Shown here: positions 10,632-22,560 of the stretch, in pieces
How the letters are laid out: the number at the start of each line of letters is the position of its first letter
How positions within the stretch are numbered: the first letter of the stretch is position 1
From: Orobanche coerulescens
Taxonomy: Eukaryota; Streptophyta; Magnoliopsida; Lamiales; Orobanchaceae
Direction of reading: 5' to 3'
NCBI GenBank assembly: GCA_033398695.1
Contig: CM065804.1
Span: forward strand, 37,339,501-37,403,500
Length of the DNA: 64,000 bases
Position numbers and translations under genes: made by a program
The notes under the pieces: model-generated
The model's input: only the letters and a program-made list of their open reading frames with translations
Databases searched by the model: none
Told to the model about the DNA's origin: nothing

Positions 10632-11605
10632 TGTAACACCCCAAACTAGGCGGATATTACAGTGCCGTGGACCGCCGACTGGGACCCACCAGGCGAATGA
10701 AAATGAATGAATTAGATAGGGTAAATGTAGTACCGAACCACATTACAACATTAATTACTCCGATGAGGAGTTTCATACAACACACCCAATATATTATAGA
10801 ATACATGTATATTTTATATGGAGATAAAATATACAACACTGAGTAAAATGAGTATTCAAACGGAATGTCTGCAGCGGAATAAAATGAAGGAAACATAATT
10901 GAATGAAAAAAAGACTGGAGTCCCTTACTAGTATCATTGGGACTCCTCGCCGTCAATGTGCTCTCCCCATGCCTTTGCCTTGCCATGACCTGAAAAACAA
11001 TATCCCCCAACGGGGTCAGTTACACAGAACAACAATCCTCAAGAGTTGAATAAACACAATCATGTTGAAAACATACGCAATCAAACATGCTATATGAATT
11101 CAACTATCAGTACGGCTCAAAGGAATGGTGCCATACTACGCCCGGGATGGAAATATGTCCGTGCACAAGCCACCAACGAGTATTGATCAAATACACGTGT
11201 GGTCTTGTACCTAATCAGTCTCACGAAGCAATCGACTTATGTGCACAGTCCAATGTGAGGACAACAACCAACACACGACTTAAATGTGCCCGACATGAAA
11301 ATCCTACACATACCAACCGGCATGCCAGTATGACCCGGAATGCCACGATATAACAAAAGTGACATCAAAAATCAATAATGACTCACCAAGATGAAATGAT
11401 AGTGAAATGAATGATAGCTCAATGAAATGATTGGAATCGTCGTTCCTCGTGACTGAAGTGATTAATTGACAATGACAAGTCTCGATACGGTTAATACAAT
11501 ATGAATGAATTATGATTATGAATGAACAACAACGAAAGGAATGAATATCTTTTTAACGGAGTAAGAATTAACTTACACAATCGGTGAAGAATGTCCGTCC
11601 ACGAA

Positions 11606-13087
11606 CAACGTCCTAAATGAAAATGTCGGTCGCTCGAACAACCTTGAATAACACAATTACCAATAATCCATTCAATACACATATCAAACACGATTATAAC
11701 CAACTCAAATGTCGATACAACAATATCCAAACTCGTAGATGCACTCTAACGAATACGTTGAAAATATCCTTCCCGTTGGTTACAACCAAATACCAAATTA
11801 TCGAAACCAACTTTCAAATGATTGATTCAAACCAGCAAAACAATATCAATGGCATCAATAATCCAATAGGAATCCACAATTCAAGATTACAACAACATCA
11901 ATCGGAAGTCCCCAAATTAACCGAAGTCAGCCCCAAGGGTCCTTGAAATAAATCCCCAAAATAGCCATTAAATCCATAGGAATATATTTATCCAAGGTAG
12001 ATAATCCATATCTAACATATTCCAACAACAATCCAAGCTTACACGAAGAAATCGGAAGGAAAAACCCAAAAATCCGAAATTCTAGATCCAAGAGATTAAT
12101 ACCTTTGATTTGATGTTTGAAGGTGATGAAATGATGATTACTCCGGATTATACGGTTGAAGATGATGATTGATGATTACACCTCGAAGAATACTCTCCAA
12201 AACGCTCCAAATCGCCTGGAACCGATGAGAGAATGAGAAGAAATGACAAATGATGAAACCGGGGCTACACTGTCCAATTTATAGAAATCCCAGTTTAGCG
12301 CGCGCTAGCCCCAGTTCTTAGCGTGCGCTAACGGGTGTTTTGGGTAGTCCAGTACCCACTGTCCGAAAACGGTAGCGTGCGCTACGTACCTTTTGTAGCA
12401 TGCGCTACGGCTGTACACTTAACGTGCGCTAACCCCGGAATGTTAGCGTGCGCTAACGAATTATCTGATTCCCAGTACTGGAGTCCAGAACCTTCTGTCC
12501 TCTGATATGATCGCGGTAGCATGCGATGCAATCAATATTTAGCGTGCGCTACAACATCGTTTGCGTACGCTAAAAATCACTCATAACGTGCGCTATGAAT
12601 TAATCCCATTCAGTCCAGTAGCCACTGGACTCAACCTGATCCGGCCTTATCGCGCGCTACACCGACTGTATAGCGTGCGCTACTTCGGCTTACTAGCGCG
12701 CGCTACTTACCATTCGTAGAGTGCGCTACTTACAACCCAACTGCAGTCCAGTGCCTTCTGGACTGCCTGCTTGAAACATACTAGCGTACGCTAGTGTTGA
12801 GAGGTAGCGTGCGCTACCCGTACTCAATTAGCGTACGCTAAAGAGAGTACATAGCGTGCGCTACTCCTCACACACAGCATACCATGAAAATGACAATTAT
12901 GACAAACATCTCACGATTCTCCAACTAGATTGATGATGAATGACGATTGATACACGATACAATTACTCTGAACGAAGAATACAATGATTGAATATGAGTG
13001 ATAAATGATCAATAGTGAGTGAGAATTACTGAGTGACAATTACTGAATGATAAATACTGAATGATAATGACTGAATTACAGCTGGGT
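11606..13087 (-). repeat. Gyp2s duplicated segment, copy 1
   Basis: Begins AACGTCCTAAATGAAAATGTC and runs to GAATTACAGCTGGGTATT. It holds the R/U5-side sequence, a TATA box (minus CTATAAA, 12278-12284) and a palindrome cluster (12296-12863). It aligns by eye nearly base for base with 13145-14591. Confidence 0.9.
12296..12863 (-). repeat. TAGCGYRCGCTA palindrome cluster, Gyp2s copy 1
   Basis: About 18 units. On the plus strand most read TAGCGTGCGCTA, so the element's sense strand reads TAGCGCACGCTA. TAGCGCGCGCTA and TAGCGTACGCTA (perfect palindromes) also occur. The hairpin AGTCCAGTAGCCACTGGACT lies within it at 12612-12631. The TATA box adjoins on the downstream (left) side. Confidence 0.93.
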
Positions 13088-13144
13088 ATTGACTGAATGA
13101 TAAATACTGAATGATAATGACTGAATGATAAATACTGAATGATA
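13088..13144. repeat. Short tandem repeats at the duplication joint
   Basis: Two and a half copies of a roughly 28-bp unit built from TGACTGAATGATAAATACTG. It lies exactly between the two large copies, and similar GAATGATAA words also end the LTR. Replication slippage or unequal exchange at these words could have made the duplication. Confidence 0.8.
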
Positions 13145-14591
13145 ACGTCCTAAATGAAAATGTCGGTCGCTCGAACAACCTTGAATAACACAATTACCAA
13201 TAATCCATTCAATACACATATCAAACACGATTATAACCAACTCAAATGTCGATACAACAATATCCAAACTCGTAGATGCACTCTAACGAATACGTTGAAA
13301 ATATCCTTCCCGTTGGTTACAACCAAACCCTTATTATCGAAACCAACTTTCAAATGATTGATTCAAACCAGCAAAACAATATCAATGGCATCAATAATCC
13401 AATAGGAATCCACAATTCAAGATTACAACAACATCAATCGGAAGTCCCCAAAATAACCGAAGTCAACCCCAAGGGTTCTTGAAATAAATCCCCAAAATAG
13501 CCATTAAATCCGTCGGAATATATTTATACAAGGTAGATAATCCATATCTAACATATTCCAACAACAATCCAAGCTTACACGAAGAAATCGGAAGGAAAAA
13601 CCCAAAAATACGAAATTCTAGATCCAAGAGATTAATACCTTTGATTTGATGTTTGAAGGTGATGAAATGATGATTACTCCTCGAAGAATACTCTCCAAAA
13701 CGCTCCAAATCGCCCAGAATCGATGAGAGAATGAAAAGAAATGACAAATGACGAAATCGGGGCTACACTGTCCAATTTACAGAAATCCCAGTTTAGCGCG
13801 CACTAGCCCCAGTTCTTAGCGTGCGCTAACGGGTGTTTTGGGTAGTCCAGTACCCACTGTACGAAAACGGTAGCGTGCGCTACGTACCTTTTGTAGCGTG
13901 CGCTACGGCTGTACACTTAGCGTGTCCTAACCCCGGAATGTTAGCGTGCGCTAACGAATTATCTGATGCCTAATACTGGAGTCCAGAACCTTCTGTCCTC
14001 TGATCTGATCGCGGTAGCGTGCGCTGCAATCAATATTTAGCGTGCGCTACAACATCGTTTGCGTACGCTAAAAATCACTCATAACGTGCGCTATGAATTA
14101 ATCCCATTCAGTCCAGTAGCCACTGGACTCAACCTGATTCGGCCTTAGCGCGCGCTACACCGACTGTATAGCATGCGCTACTTCGGCTTACTAGAGCGCG
14201 CTACTTACCATTCGTAGCATGCGCTACTTACAACCCAACTGCAGTCCAGTGCCTTCTGGACTGCCTGCTTGAAACAAACTAGCGTACGCTAGTGTTGAGA
14301 GGTAGCGTGCGCTACCCGTACTCAATTAGCGTATGCTAAAGAGAGTACGTAGCGTGCGCTACTCCTCACACACAGCACACCATGAAAATGACAACGATGA
14401 TAAACATCACACGATTCTCCAACTAGATTGATGATAAATGACGATTGATACACGATACAATTACTCTGAACGAAGAATACAATGATTGAATATGAGTGAT
14501 AAATGATCAATAATAAGTGAGAATTACTGAGTGACAATTACTGAATGATAAATACTAAATGATAATGACTGAATTACAGCTGGGTATTACA
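13145..14591 (-). repeat. Gyp2s duplicated segment, copy 2
   Basis: Repeats copy 1 from AACGTCC to the LTR end. Its palindrome cluster spans 13794-14361 and its hairpin 14110-14129. The TATA position reads AATTTACAG instead of AATTTATAG, so the second core promoter is damaged. It lacks about 50 bp present near 12130-12180 of copy 1. Confidence 0.9.
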
Positions 14592-14596
14592 GTTTC
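14592..14596. repeat. Target site duplication GTTTC, right of Gyp2s
   Basis: The exact partner of 10627-10631. Confidence 0.93.
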
Positions 14597-15060
14597 ATAC
14601 CCTGCTCTTGGTGCTTTCTTATGACCATACAGCTTTCCTTAGCCTGTATACAAGATCTCGTTTCTCTGTGTTGGCAAACCCTGGTGGTTGTTCAACATAC
14701 ACTTCTTCATCTAGGTCTTCATTAATAAATGCGCTTTTAACACCCATTTAATACACGATAAAGCACTTATGAGCCGCAAAAGCTAGGAATATCCTAATGG
14801 CTTATAGTCTGGCGTCAGGGGAAAATGTTCCATCATAGTCTATGCCTTCCTCCTGTCTGTAGCCTTAGACAACTAGGCTGGACTTTTTCCTTATCACAAG
14901 GCCATTCTCGTCCTTCTTGTTTTGAAGTACCCATTTATTTCCAATTACCGCTTGATGGGTTGGTATGGGGACCAGGTACCAAACATTATTTCTTTCAATA
15001 CCATTGAGATCTTCTTCCACATATAAGATCTAGTAATAATTATTGAGAGCTCCAGCGGTC
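14597..15060 (-). pseudogene. Cop2 RT N-terminal region (broken)
   Basis: On the minus strand, fragments of the copia RT start are readable in several frames: the NNVWYLVPIPTHQAVIGNKWVL-type block near 14930-15010, and the block around 14650-14760 that ends in YVEQPPGFANTEK-like text. Frameshifts and stops break it into pieces too short to give as one ORF. Confidence 0.75.
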
Positions 15061-15540
15061 AATATGGGTTCAGACTGAGCTAAGAATACGGCTAGTGTGC
15101 ACATGGCAAGTCCCCTAAGTTCATCTGTGGACTTCCATGCATGGATGGAGACTATTCAGATTCGGATTCTGTATCCTCTTTTGCATATAGTACAGTTCCT
15201 TATGTTCTCTGTTTCCTTCTACTGGTAGAGATACCAACATCAATATCACCAATTATCAACTCCTAAGGATGATCTTTTAACCGTCTCCTGTCGGGTTCTA
15301 ATTCAACATCCATTGATGTGTCGTATTGGGCTGTAGGGTGAGCTTCAGCTTCCAGAGCATTAGCCTCAACTACTTTTTATGTTCTTACAGTAGCAGGATT
15401 GATTTCTAGATTTGTTAAAGGTTCTTCCTGAGACTGTTGGATTTCCTAAAGAGATAACGTATGACGGATTGGGTTAGGTTTTCTATTCCTCTAGGGTTGC
15501 AATGGGGTTCATCGAAGACCACATGGACTGACTCCTCTAT
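15061..15540 (-). other. Cop2 integrase-RT linker region
   Basis: Positioned as the variable polyprotein linker between integrase and RT. No motif is recognisable and no intact frame is visible. Confidence 0.55.
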
Positions 15541-16565
15541 TGTCAGTCTCCTTTTATTGAGAATCCTAAATGCCTTGCTAGCAGAGGAGTATCCGACGAA
15601 TATACCTTCATCTTATTTCTCATCGAAGGTCTTGAGTTGATCCTTCCCATTGTTAAGAACGTAACACCTGCATCCAAAAATGGGAAAATACGCAACCATA
15701 GGAGTTTTATTATTCCAAACCTCGTATGCGGTTTTTTGTGGTGCTTTTTGATGATACAGTGGTTTTGTGTATAACATGATGTATTTGTTGCTTCTCCCCG
15801 AACACGTTGTGACAACTTGCTTGCAATTATCATAGTTCTCGTTACCTCCTTCAGTGTCCTGTTCTTTTGCTTGACAACACCAGTTTTTTGAGGAGTACGG
15901 GCTACTGAATTTTCATGTTGTATGCCATTGCCTGCACAGTACTGTTCTATGAAGCGGTTTATGAATTATGTGCCTCTGTCAAACTCAATGGATAAATTCT
16001 CAGCCGATTCTCATTTTGAAGCTTTTTAAGGTGTTCCGGCAGCTTTGTGGTTATCTCTTTCATATTTCTCAGGAAGATAGTCCATGAGTACCTGGAAAAA
16101 TCATCAACAGTGACTAGGTCCCAGGCTGACAGGGTCTACAGCACCATAAATATCCATATGTAGTAAGTCCAGGACCTTGTGGGTTGATAGATAAGATTTG
16201 CTTTTCAGAGATGACTTTACTTGCTTGCTTTCTGACAGGGCCCGCAGATGCTATTTTTATGAAAAGAAACATCGATCAAGTCCATGACCATTCCCTATAG
16301 AGCCAATTTGTTGATGGTCTTGAAGTTGATGTTAGAAATCCTTTTATGCTATATCCAGCTTTTATATGCAATGCTTTTGGCAACAAAACAAGGAAATACA
16401 GCAGTAGTGGGCCAGTCAGTAGTATACATGTTACCTGGCCGCCTTCCCGTGAGGAATATTTGTTTGGTCTTTATGTTCTTCACCCAATAATGATCTACAT
16501 AGAATTGACCGAAAACTGTTTGTCACAGAACTTACTGATACTAAAAAGATTATACTGTCAGTTTC
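15541..16565 (-). pseudogene. Cop2 integrase and pre-integrase region (catalytic Glu lost)
   Basis: The C-terminal part of integrase reads around 15543-15833. At about 15855-15900 the minus strand reads VARTPQKTGVVKQKN where the family has PQQNGVVERKN, so the catalytic Glu is now Lys. Further right are remnants of the core (a YSWYFPEKYERDNHKAAGTP-like region near 16030-16110) and of the zinc-binding region near 16200-16350. Many stops and frameshifts are present. Confidence 0.8.
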
Positions 16566-19005
16566 TGTAACACCCCCAAACTAGGCGGATATTACAATGC
16601 CGTGGACCCCCGACTGGGACCTACTAGGCGAATGAAAATGAATGAATTACATAGGGTAAATGTAGTACCGAACCACATTACAACAATAACTACTCCGATG
16701 AGGAGTTTCATATAACACATCCAGGATAATACAGAATACATGTATATTTTATATGGAGATAAAATATACAACACTGAGTGAAATGAGTATTCAAACGGAA
16801 TGTCTGCAGCGGAATAAATGAAGGAAACATAAATGACTGAAAAGACTGGGGCCCCCTTCTATTATCATTGGGACTCCTCGCCGTCAATGTGCTCTCCCCG
16901 TGCTTTCACCTTGCCATGACCTGAAAAACAATATCCCCCAACGGGGTCAGTTACACAGAACAACAATCATCAAGAGTTGAATATACACAATCCTGTCGAA
17001 ACATACGCAATCAAACATGCTATATGAATCAACTAACGGTACGGCTCAAAGGGTGGCGCCACACTACGCCCGGGATGGAAATGTGTCCGTGCACAAGCCA
17101 CCAATGAGTATCGATCGAATACACATGTGGTCTTGTACCTAATCAGTCTCACGAAGCAATCGACTCGTGTGCACAGTCCAATGTGAGGCCAACAACCATC
17201 ACACGACTTAAATGTGCCCGACATGAAAATCCTACACATACCAACCGGCATGCCAGTATGACCCGGAATGCCACGATATAACAAAAGTGACATCGAAAAT
17301 GAATAATGACTCACCGAGATGAAATGATAGTGAAATGAATGACAACTCAATGAAATGATTGGAACCGTCGTTCCTTATGACCGAGGTGATTAATTGACAA
17401 TGACAAGTTTTGATACGGTTAATACATTGATGAATGAGTTACGATTATGAATGAACAACAACAAAAGGAATGAATATCCTTTTAACCGAGTAAGAATTAA
17501 CTTACACAACCGGTGAAGAATCTCCGTCCACGAACAACGTCCTAAATGAAAAGTCGGTCGCTCGAACAACCTTGAATAACACAATTACCAATAATTCGAT
17601 CAATACACGCATCAAACACGATTATAACCAATTCAAACGTCGATACAACAATATCCAAACTCGTAGGTGCACTCTAACGAAATACGTTGAAAATATCCTT
17701 CCCGTTGGTTACAACCAAAACCCAATTTATCGAAACCAACTTTCAAATGATTGATTCAAACCAGCAAAACAATATCAATGGCATCAATAATCCAATAGGA
17801 ATCCACAATTCATGATTACAACAACATCAATCGGAAATCCCCAAATTAACCGAAGTCAACCCCAAGGGTTCTTGAAATAAATCCCCAAAATAGTCATTAA
17901 ATCCATAGGAACATATTTATCCAAGGTAGATAATCCATATATAACGTGTTCCAACAACAATCCAAGCTTATACGAAGAAATCGGAAGGAAAAACCCAAAA
18001 ATCCGAAATTCTAGATCCAAGAGATTAATACCTTTGATTTGATGTTTTGGAGATGATGAAGTGATGATTATTACAACTCAAAGACTTGAAGATGATGATT
18101 GATGATTACACCTCGAAGAATACTCTTCAAATCGCTCCAAAATCGCCCGGAACCGAAGAGAGAAAGTGAAGAAATGACAAATGCCGAAATCTGGGCTAAC
18201 TGTCCAATTTATAGTGATTCCAGTTTAGCGCGCGCTAGCCCCCTATGCTTAGCGTGCGCTAACGGGTATTTTGGGTAGTCCAGTACCCACTGTCCGACAA
18301 CGGTAGCGCGCGCTACGTACCTTTGGTAGCGTGCGCTATGGATGTACATTTGGCGTGCGCTAACCCCAAATGTTAGCGTGCGCTAACGAATTATCTGATG
18401 CCCAGTACTGGAGTCCAGAAACCTTCTGTCCTCTGATCTGATCTCGGTAGCGTGCGCTACAATCAATATTTAGCGTGCGCTACAATATCGGTTGCATATG
18501 CTAAAAACCACTCATAGCGTGCTGAATTAATCCGATGCAGTCCAGTAGCCACTGGACTCGACCTGATTCGACCTTAGCGCGCGCTATACCGACTGCATAG
18601 CGTGCGCTACTCCGGCCTACTAGCGCGCGCTACTTACCATTCGTAGCGTGCGCTACCTGCTCACTGCCGATCCGGTGCCTTCGGATCGCAGCCAGGACAA
18701 CATTAGCATGTGCTAATGCTGAGTGGTAGCGTGCGCTACCTGTACTCAATTAGCGCGCGCTAAATAGAGTACGTAGCGTGTGCTACTCCTCACACACAGT
18801 CCACCATGAAGATGACAAAGATGATACGCTCGGCCCGACTATCCAACCGGGTTGAATGATGAAATAACACTGATACGCGATACTAATAAACTCTGAACGG
18901 TGAATACAATGAATGAAATAAACGGTGAATTATCATTAATGAGTGAAAAAATTACTGAGTGACAAATACTGAACGATAATGAATGGATTACAACTGGGTA
19001 TTACA
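16566..19005 (-). repeat. Gyp2 3' LTR
   Basis: Plus strand TGTAACACCCCCAAACTAGG to AACTGGGTATTACA, 2.44 kb. It carries a TATA box (minus CTATAAA, 18208-18214), a palindrome cluster (18226-18785) and a hairpin (18539-18558). It matches the Gyp2 5' LTR closely and Gyp2s without the duplication. Confidence 0.95.
18226..18785 (-). repeat. TAGCGYRCGCTA palindrome cluster, Gyp2 3' LTR
   Basis: About 18 units, mostly TAGCGTGCGCTA on the plus strand (TAGCGCACGCTA in sense), plus several TAGCGCGCGCTA. A few are degenerate (TTGCATATGCTA, TTAGCATGTGCTA). The TATA box lies about 12 bp away on the downstream side. Confidence 0.93.
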
Positions 19006-19007
19006 TA

Positions 19008-19020
19008 CACCCCCCTTAAA
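19008..19020 (-). promoter_or_regulatory. Gyp2 polypurine tract
   Basis: The plus strand reads CACCCCCCTTAAA next to the 3' LTR, a purine run on the element strand. It is followed by TTTCGTCCCCGAAACT, a short hairpin conserved at the same place in Gyp1 and Gyp4 (TTTCGGGACGAAACT). Confidence 0.85.
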
Positions 19021-19045
19021 AGAGTTTCGTCCCCGAAACTAAGGG

Positions 19046-19233
19046 TCAAACAATTCGGGATAACCCTCCCGCATACTATCCTCGGTTTCCCAAGTAACCT
19101 CTTCGACTCCGTGTCTAGACTGAATTTTTACCAAAGGAATCATCTTGTTCCTCAACTGTTTGATTCACCGCTCTAAAACTCGTATAGGACGCTCCTCATA
19201 TGAATGATCATCGGCGATCTCGATTTCGTCAAA
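19046..19233 (-). pseudogene. Gyp2 chromodomain
   Basis: The minus strand reads VKIQ-SRHGVEEVTWETEDSMREGYPELFDP, ending with a stop near the polypurine tract. Compared with Gyp4 (VKVQWSRHGVEEATWEL), a Trp codon between Q and S is missing. It is separated from the integrase ORF by a stop at about 19233. Confidence 0.85.
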
Positions 19234-20126
19234 TTAGAGTATGTGACTCGGGTCGGCAACATACTTCCGTAACTGAGATACGTGAAACACATTATGAATT
19301 CGGCTCAATGCCGGAGGTAAGGCCAATCGATAAGCTAGCTCGCCTAATCGATCGAAAATCTCAAACGGCCCAATGAATCTCGGACTCAACTTTCCCCTCT
19401 TCCCAAAACGGAAGATACCACGACTCGGGGATACCTTGGCCAAAACATGGTCACCTGTCTCAAACTCTAATGGTCGATGACGATTATCTGCATAAGATTT
19501 CTGTCGACTCTGAGCGGTCAACAAACGACTCCTGATCAAAGCTACATTCTCACGGGCGGCCATAAGCATATCGGGCTCGGTGCTGATTGATTCTGATAAG
19601 TCATCCCAACATAAAGGAGATCGACAACGACAACCGTACAAGGCCTCGTAAGGTGCCATCTTAATCGAAGAATGCCAACTATTATTGTACGTGAACTCGA
19701 TCAACGGTAATTGGGCTTCCAATCATCTTTCCAATCGAGGACACATGCCCTCAACATGTCCTCCAAAGTCTGAATAGTCCTCTCTGATTGTCCGTCGGAC
19801 TGAGGATGAAAAGTTGTACTGAGATTAAGCTAAGTTCCCATAGCACGATGAACTGACTTCCAAAAATGAGACACGAATCGTCCGTCACGATCGGAAACGA
19901 TACTTTTAGGAGTACCGTGCAGTCTCACTATCTCTTTGATGAATAACTGGGCAAGTCTCTCGGGACCCCAAGTATCCTTAATCTCAAGGAAATGAGCTGA
20001 TTTAGTTAAGCGGTCCACAATTACCCAGATCGTATTCATGCCACGACCACTCGTCGGCAAACTCGTGATGAAATCCATAGAAATATCTTCCCACTTCCAT
20101 TCTGGAATAGGGAGAGGTTTCAGCAT
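19234..20126 (-). pseudogene. Gyp2 integrase (broken)
   Basis: The core reads at 19830-20126 (LKPLPIPEWKWEDISMDFITSLP, WVIVDRLTKSAHF, VSDRDGRFVSHFW), containing the first two catalytic Asp residues. A stop after MGT and about 100 bp of disrupted frame remove the region holding the catalytic Glu (GQSERTI in Gyp4). The C-terminal part reads at 19234-19722 (LIEFTYNNSWHSSIKMAPYEALYG, LSPRFIGPFEI, LPPALSRIHNVFHVSQLRKY). Confidence 0.93.
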
Positions 20127-20138
20127 ACCCGCCGGTCG

Positions 20139-20486
20139 CTAATGTTCAATCTTAACTTGTTGACAAGTTAAGCATCTCGAAACAAATTCTGCGACTTCTC
20201 GCTTCATATTACTCCACCAGTAATTTTGTTTCAAGTCCTTATACATCTTGCTAGACCCCGGATGAACAGAATAAGGGGTAGCATGAGCTTCTCTAAAAAT
20301 CGAGTTTTTCAACTCGTCATTCGCCGGTACGCACAACCGATTCTTAAATCTCAAAAGTCCATCCTCGTGGACCACGAACCCAGGGGCTTTCCCCTGAGCC
20401 ACATCCTCACGGATGCGCAACAATGATGGGTCTGAAACCTGCTTCTCTCTGATTGCCTCCTCAAGTGACGATGAAATCTCTAACAT
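20139..20486 (-). pseudogene. Gyp2 integrase zinc-binding region
   Basis: Contains H2C2 integrase-type residues: [24 protein letters not shown] and then [11 protein letters not shown]. It is separated from the integrase core by a stop at about 20138 (Q-to-stop after KIEH) and from RNase H by a stop at 20490. Otherwise intact. Confidence 0.92.
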
Positions 20487-20492
20487 ACAAAG

Positions 20493-21071
20493 CTATCCCT
20501 GAACTTGCTTAAGCCAGACCTCGATCTCGGGTCTAAGGAATTCCTGCTGAAACTCCTTCTGAACTGTTAAACGAGCAAGCATCTGCTCCTGAACGGACTT
20601 ACGACTCAAGGCGTCGGCGACAACGTTCGCCTTGCCCGGGTGGTAAAGGATCTCGATATCGTAATCTTTGATTAGTTCCAACCACCGTATCTGTCGCATA
20701 TTTAACTCCTTTTGAGTAAATATATACTTCAAACTCTTGTGATCGGTGAAAATTTGACAGGTGACGCCATAAAGGTAATGACGCCATATTTTCAAAGCGA
20801 ACACCACGGCCGCTAGCTCCAGGTCGTGGGTCGGATAATTAACCTCGTAAGGTCTCAATTGCCGTGAAGCATAAGCAATAACTTTCCCATTCTGCATGAG
20901 TACACATCCGAGACCCTGCCCGGACGCATCACTATAAACCACAAATCCTTCCGTCCCTTGCGGCAAGGAAAGAACAGGTGCTGAAGTTAACCAGCTCTTG
21001 AGTTCCTCAAAACTCTGTTGACACGCGTCGGACCACGTGTATTTCTTATATTTCCGTAAAAGATTCGTCAT
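20493..21071 (-). pseudogene. Gyp2 RNase H
   Basis: Reads [81 protein letters not shown] and [14 protein letters not shown]. The Asp-Glu-Asp-Asp set typical of gypsy RNase H is present. The frame is open over the whole 192-residue stretch. Confidence 0.95.
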
Positions 21072-22242
21072 GGGTTGAGCGATTTTAGAAAATCCTTCAA
21101 CAAACCACCGATAATAACCGGCTAATCCGAGAAAGCTCCGGATCTCCTTAACATTCTTCGGAGGTAGCCAATCTAGAATAGCCTCCGTCTTTTGAGGGTC
21201 GACACGAACTCCGTCTTATGAAATTACATGTCCGAGAAACGTCACTTCGGACATCCAGAACTCACATTTGGAAAACTTCCCATAAAGTTGCTCTCGTCTC
21301 AACACGTCGAGAACCTGATGAAGGTGAAACTCGTGTTCCTCCCAGTCACGAGAATAAATCAAAATGTCATCAATGAAGACAACCACAAATTGATCAAAAA
21401 GTCAATGAAAACCCGATTCATTAACTCCATGAATACCGCAGGTGCATTAGTTAATCCAAACGGCATTACCACGAATTCATAATGACCATAGCGTGTTCGA
21501 AACGCCGTTCTCGCGATATCCGACTCTCGAATCCGCAACTGATGATATCCAGATCTTAAGTGATCTTGGAAAATACTGAAGCTCCCTGAAGTTGATCTAA
21601 AAGATCATCGATACGGGGTAGAGGATATTAATTCTTGATCGTCACCCGGTTCAATTCTCGGTAATCAATACACAAGCGGAACGAACCATCCTTCTTCTTG
21701 ACAAACAACACTGGTGCTCCCCACGGGGACGCACTCGGGCGGATATAACCTTTCTCGAACAACTCCTCAAGTTGGTTCTTTAATTCCTGCATTTCGGTCG
21801 GGGCCATCCGGTACGCTGCCTTCGATATCGGGGACGTACCGGGCTCCAACTCGATCATGAATTCCAAATCTCTCTGTGGAGGCAAACTAGGTAACTCGTC
21901 TGGAAAAACATCAGCATATTCCCTCACTACTGGAATATACGCCAACATTACTGATGATTTCTCGGTTTTGGTCATATAGCACCAATAACCAACACACCCC
22001 TGACTGAGTAATTTCACTGCTTTCATTAAGTTAATGACTTTACCAAAACAGCCGAGATTACCTCCCTGAAAAACACATTCAACCCCATCGTCTGAAATAA
22101 TAGTGACCATACGCTTACGGACACTAATGATGGCATCGTGACGATCCATCCAATCAATACCCAGAATGACGTCGTCCCTCGGTAAATCTACCACGATTAG
22201 GTCTGCTAGCCATACACGTCCATGAAGCTGAATCGGACAATT
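21072..22242 (-). pseudogene. Gyp2 reverse transcriptase (stops and frameshift)
   Basis: The front part (21628-22194) reads [88 protein letters not shown] and [14 protein letters not shown], then a TAA. After it [17 protein letters not shown] shifts frame. The catalytic box FIDD is intact at about 21370, and the [14 protein letters not shown] and [16 protein letters not shown] blocks follow with one more stop. Confidence 0.93.
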
Positions 22243-22560
22243 CTAAATCTCAGGATTTCCGATAATTCTTCTACCGTGAGGTAGACCAATGACATAAGTT
22301 TCACAACTAGTAGCATTACCGAGATGTAGTCTACTCAAACATGACTCGGAAATGAATGAATATGATGCACCAGTATCAAAAAGGGTACACACAGGTTGAG
22401 ATAAAATATCGAGTGTACCTGAGATCATCCGGGCCTCTGGATCGTTGGTCTTCTTCATCTCATAAATTCGGGGCTTGCCGTCCCCCGAACCGGACGCTCC
22501 CGTCTGATAGCTCTTGGCTCCGCCTTTAGCTCCTGTCGTCTTGAGCAGCCCAGTAAATGC
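22243..22560 (-). pseudogene. Gyp2 aspartic protease
   Basis: Reads RMISGTLDILSQPVCTLFDTGASYSFIS with the active-site DTGA intact, then LPHGRRIIGNPEI and a stop. It is in a different frame from the main gag ORF. Upstream of it the YEMKKTNDPEA linker joins gag. It cleaves the gag-pol polyprotein. Confidence 0.9.

Larger units (their letters stand above)
10632..14591 (-). mobile_element. Gyp2s: solo gypsy LTR with internal tandem duplication
   Basis: Starts TGTAACACCCCAAACTAGGC and ends CAGCTGGGTATTACA, the same termini as the Gyp2 LTRs, with perfect 5-bp duplications outside. It is about 3.96 kb, against 2.44 kb for the Gyp2 3' LTR. The difference is a tandem duplication: the segment from about 11606 (AACGTCCTAAATGAAAATGTCGG) to 13087 is repeated at 13145-14591, joined by short GAATGATAA repeats. 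No internal domain remains, so it is a solo LTR. Copy 2 has a small deletion (around 13670) relative to copy 1. Confidence 0.9.
14592..16565 (-). mobile_element. Cop2: decayed copia element, segment 2
   Basis: Continues the Cop2 pol after the solo LTR, beginning with the second GTTTC. It holds the RT N-terminal part, the linker, and integrase with part of the pre-integrase region, and ends where Gyp2 begins. The 5' part (protease, gag, 5' LTR) is missing from the window, probably lost in the deletion that also cut Gyp2 and Gyp3. Confidence 0.87.

Noticed and set aside
10657..11353. Small ORFs recurring in the Gyp2s and Gyp2 LTRs (for example around 10700-11000, 16600-17350, 24263-25021)
   Set aside because: They recur because the LTR recurs. 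They have no matching domain, and the copies differ by frameshifts, as non-coding DNA would.
13020..13144. Satellite repeat array
   Set aside because: Only two to three copies of the GAATGATAA-type unit, confined to the joint of the LTR duplication.
10632..14591. Two nested solo LTRs instead of one with a duplication
   Set aside because: The second copy begins in mid-LTR without TG terminus or target duplication, and a single GTTTC pair flanks the whole unit.
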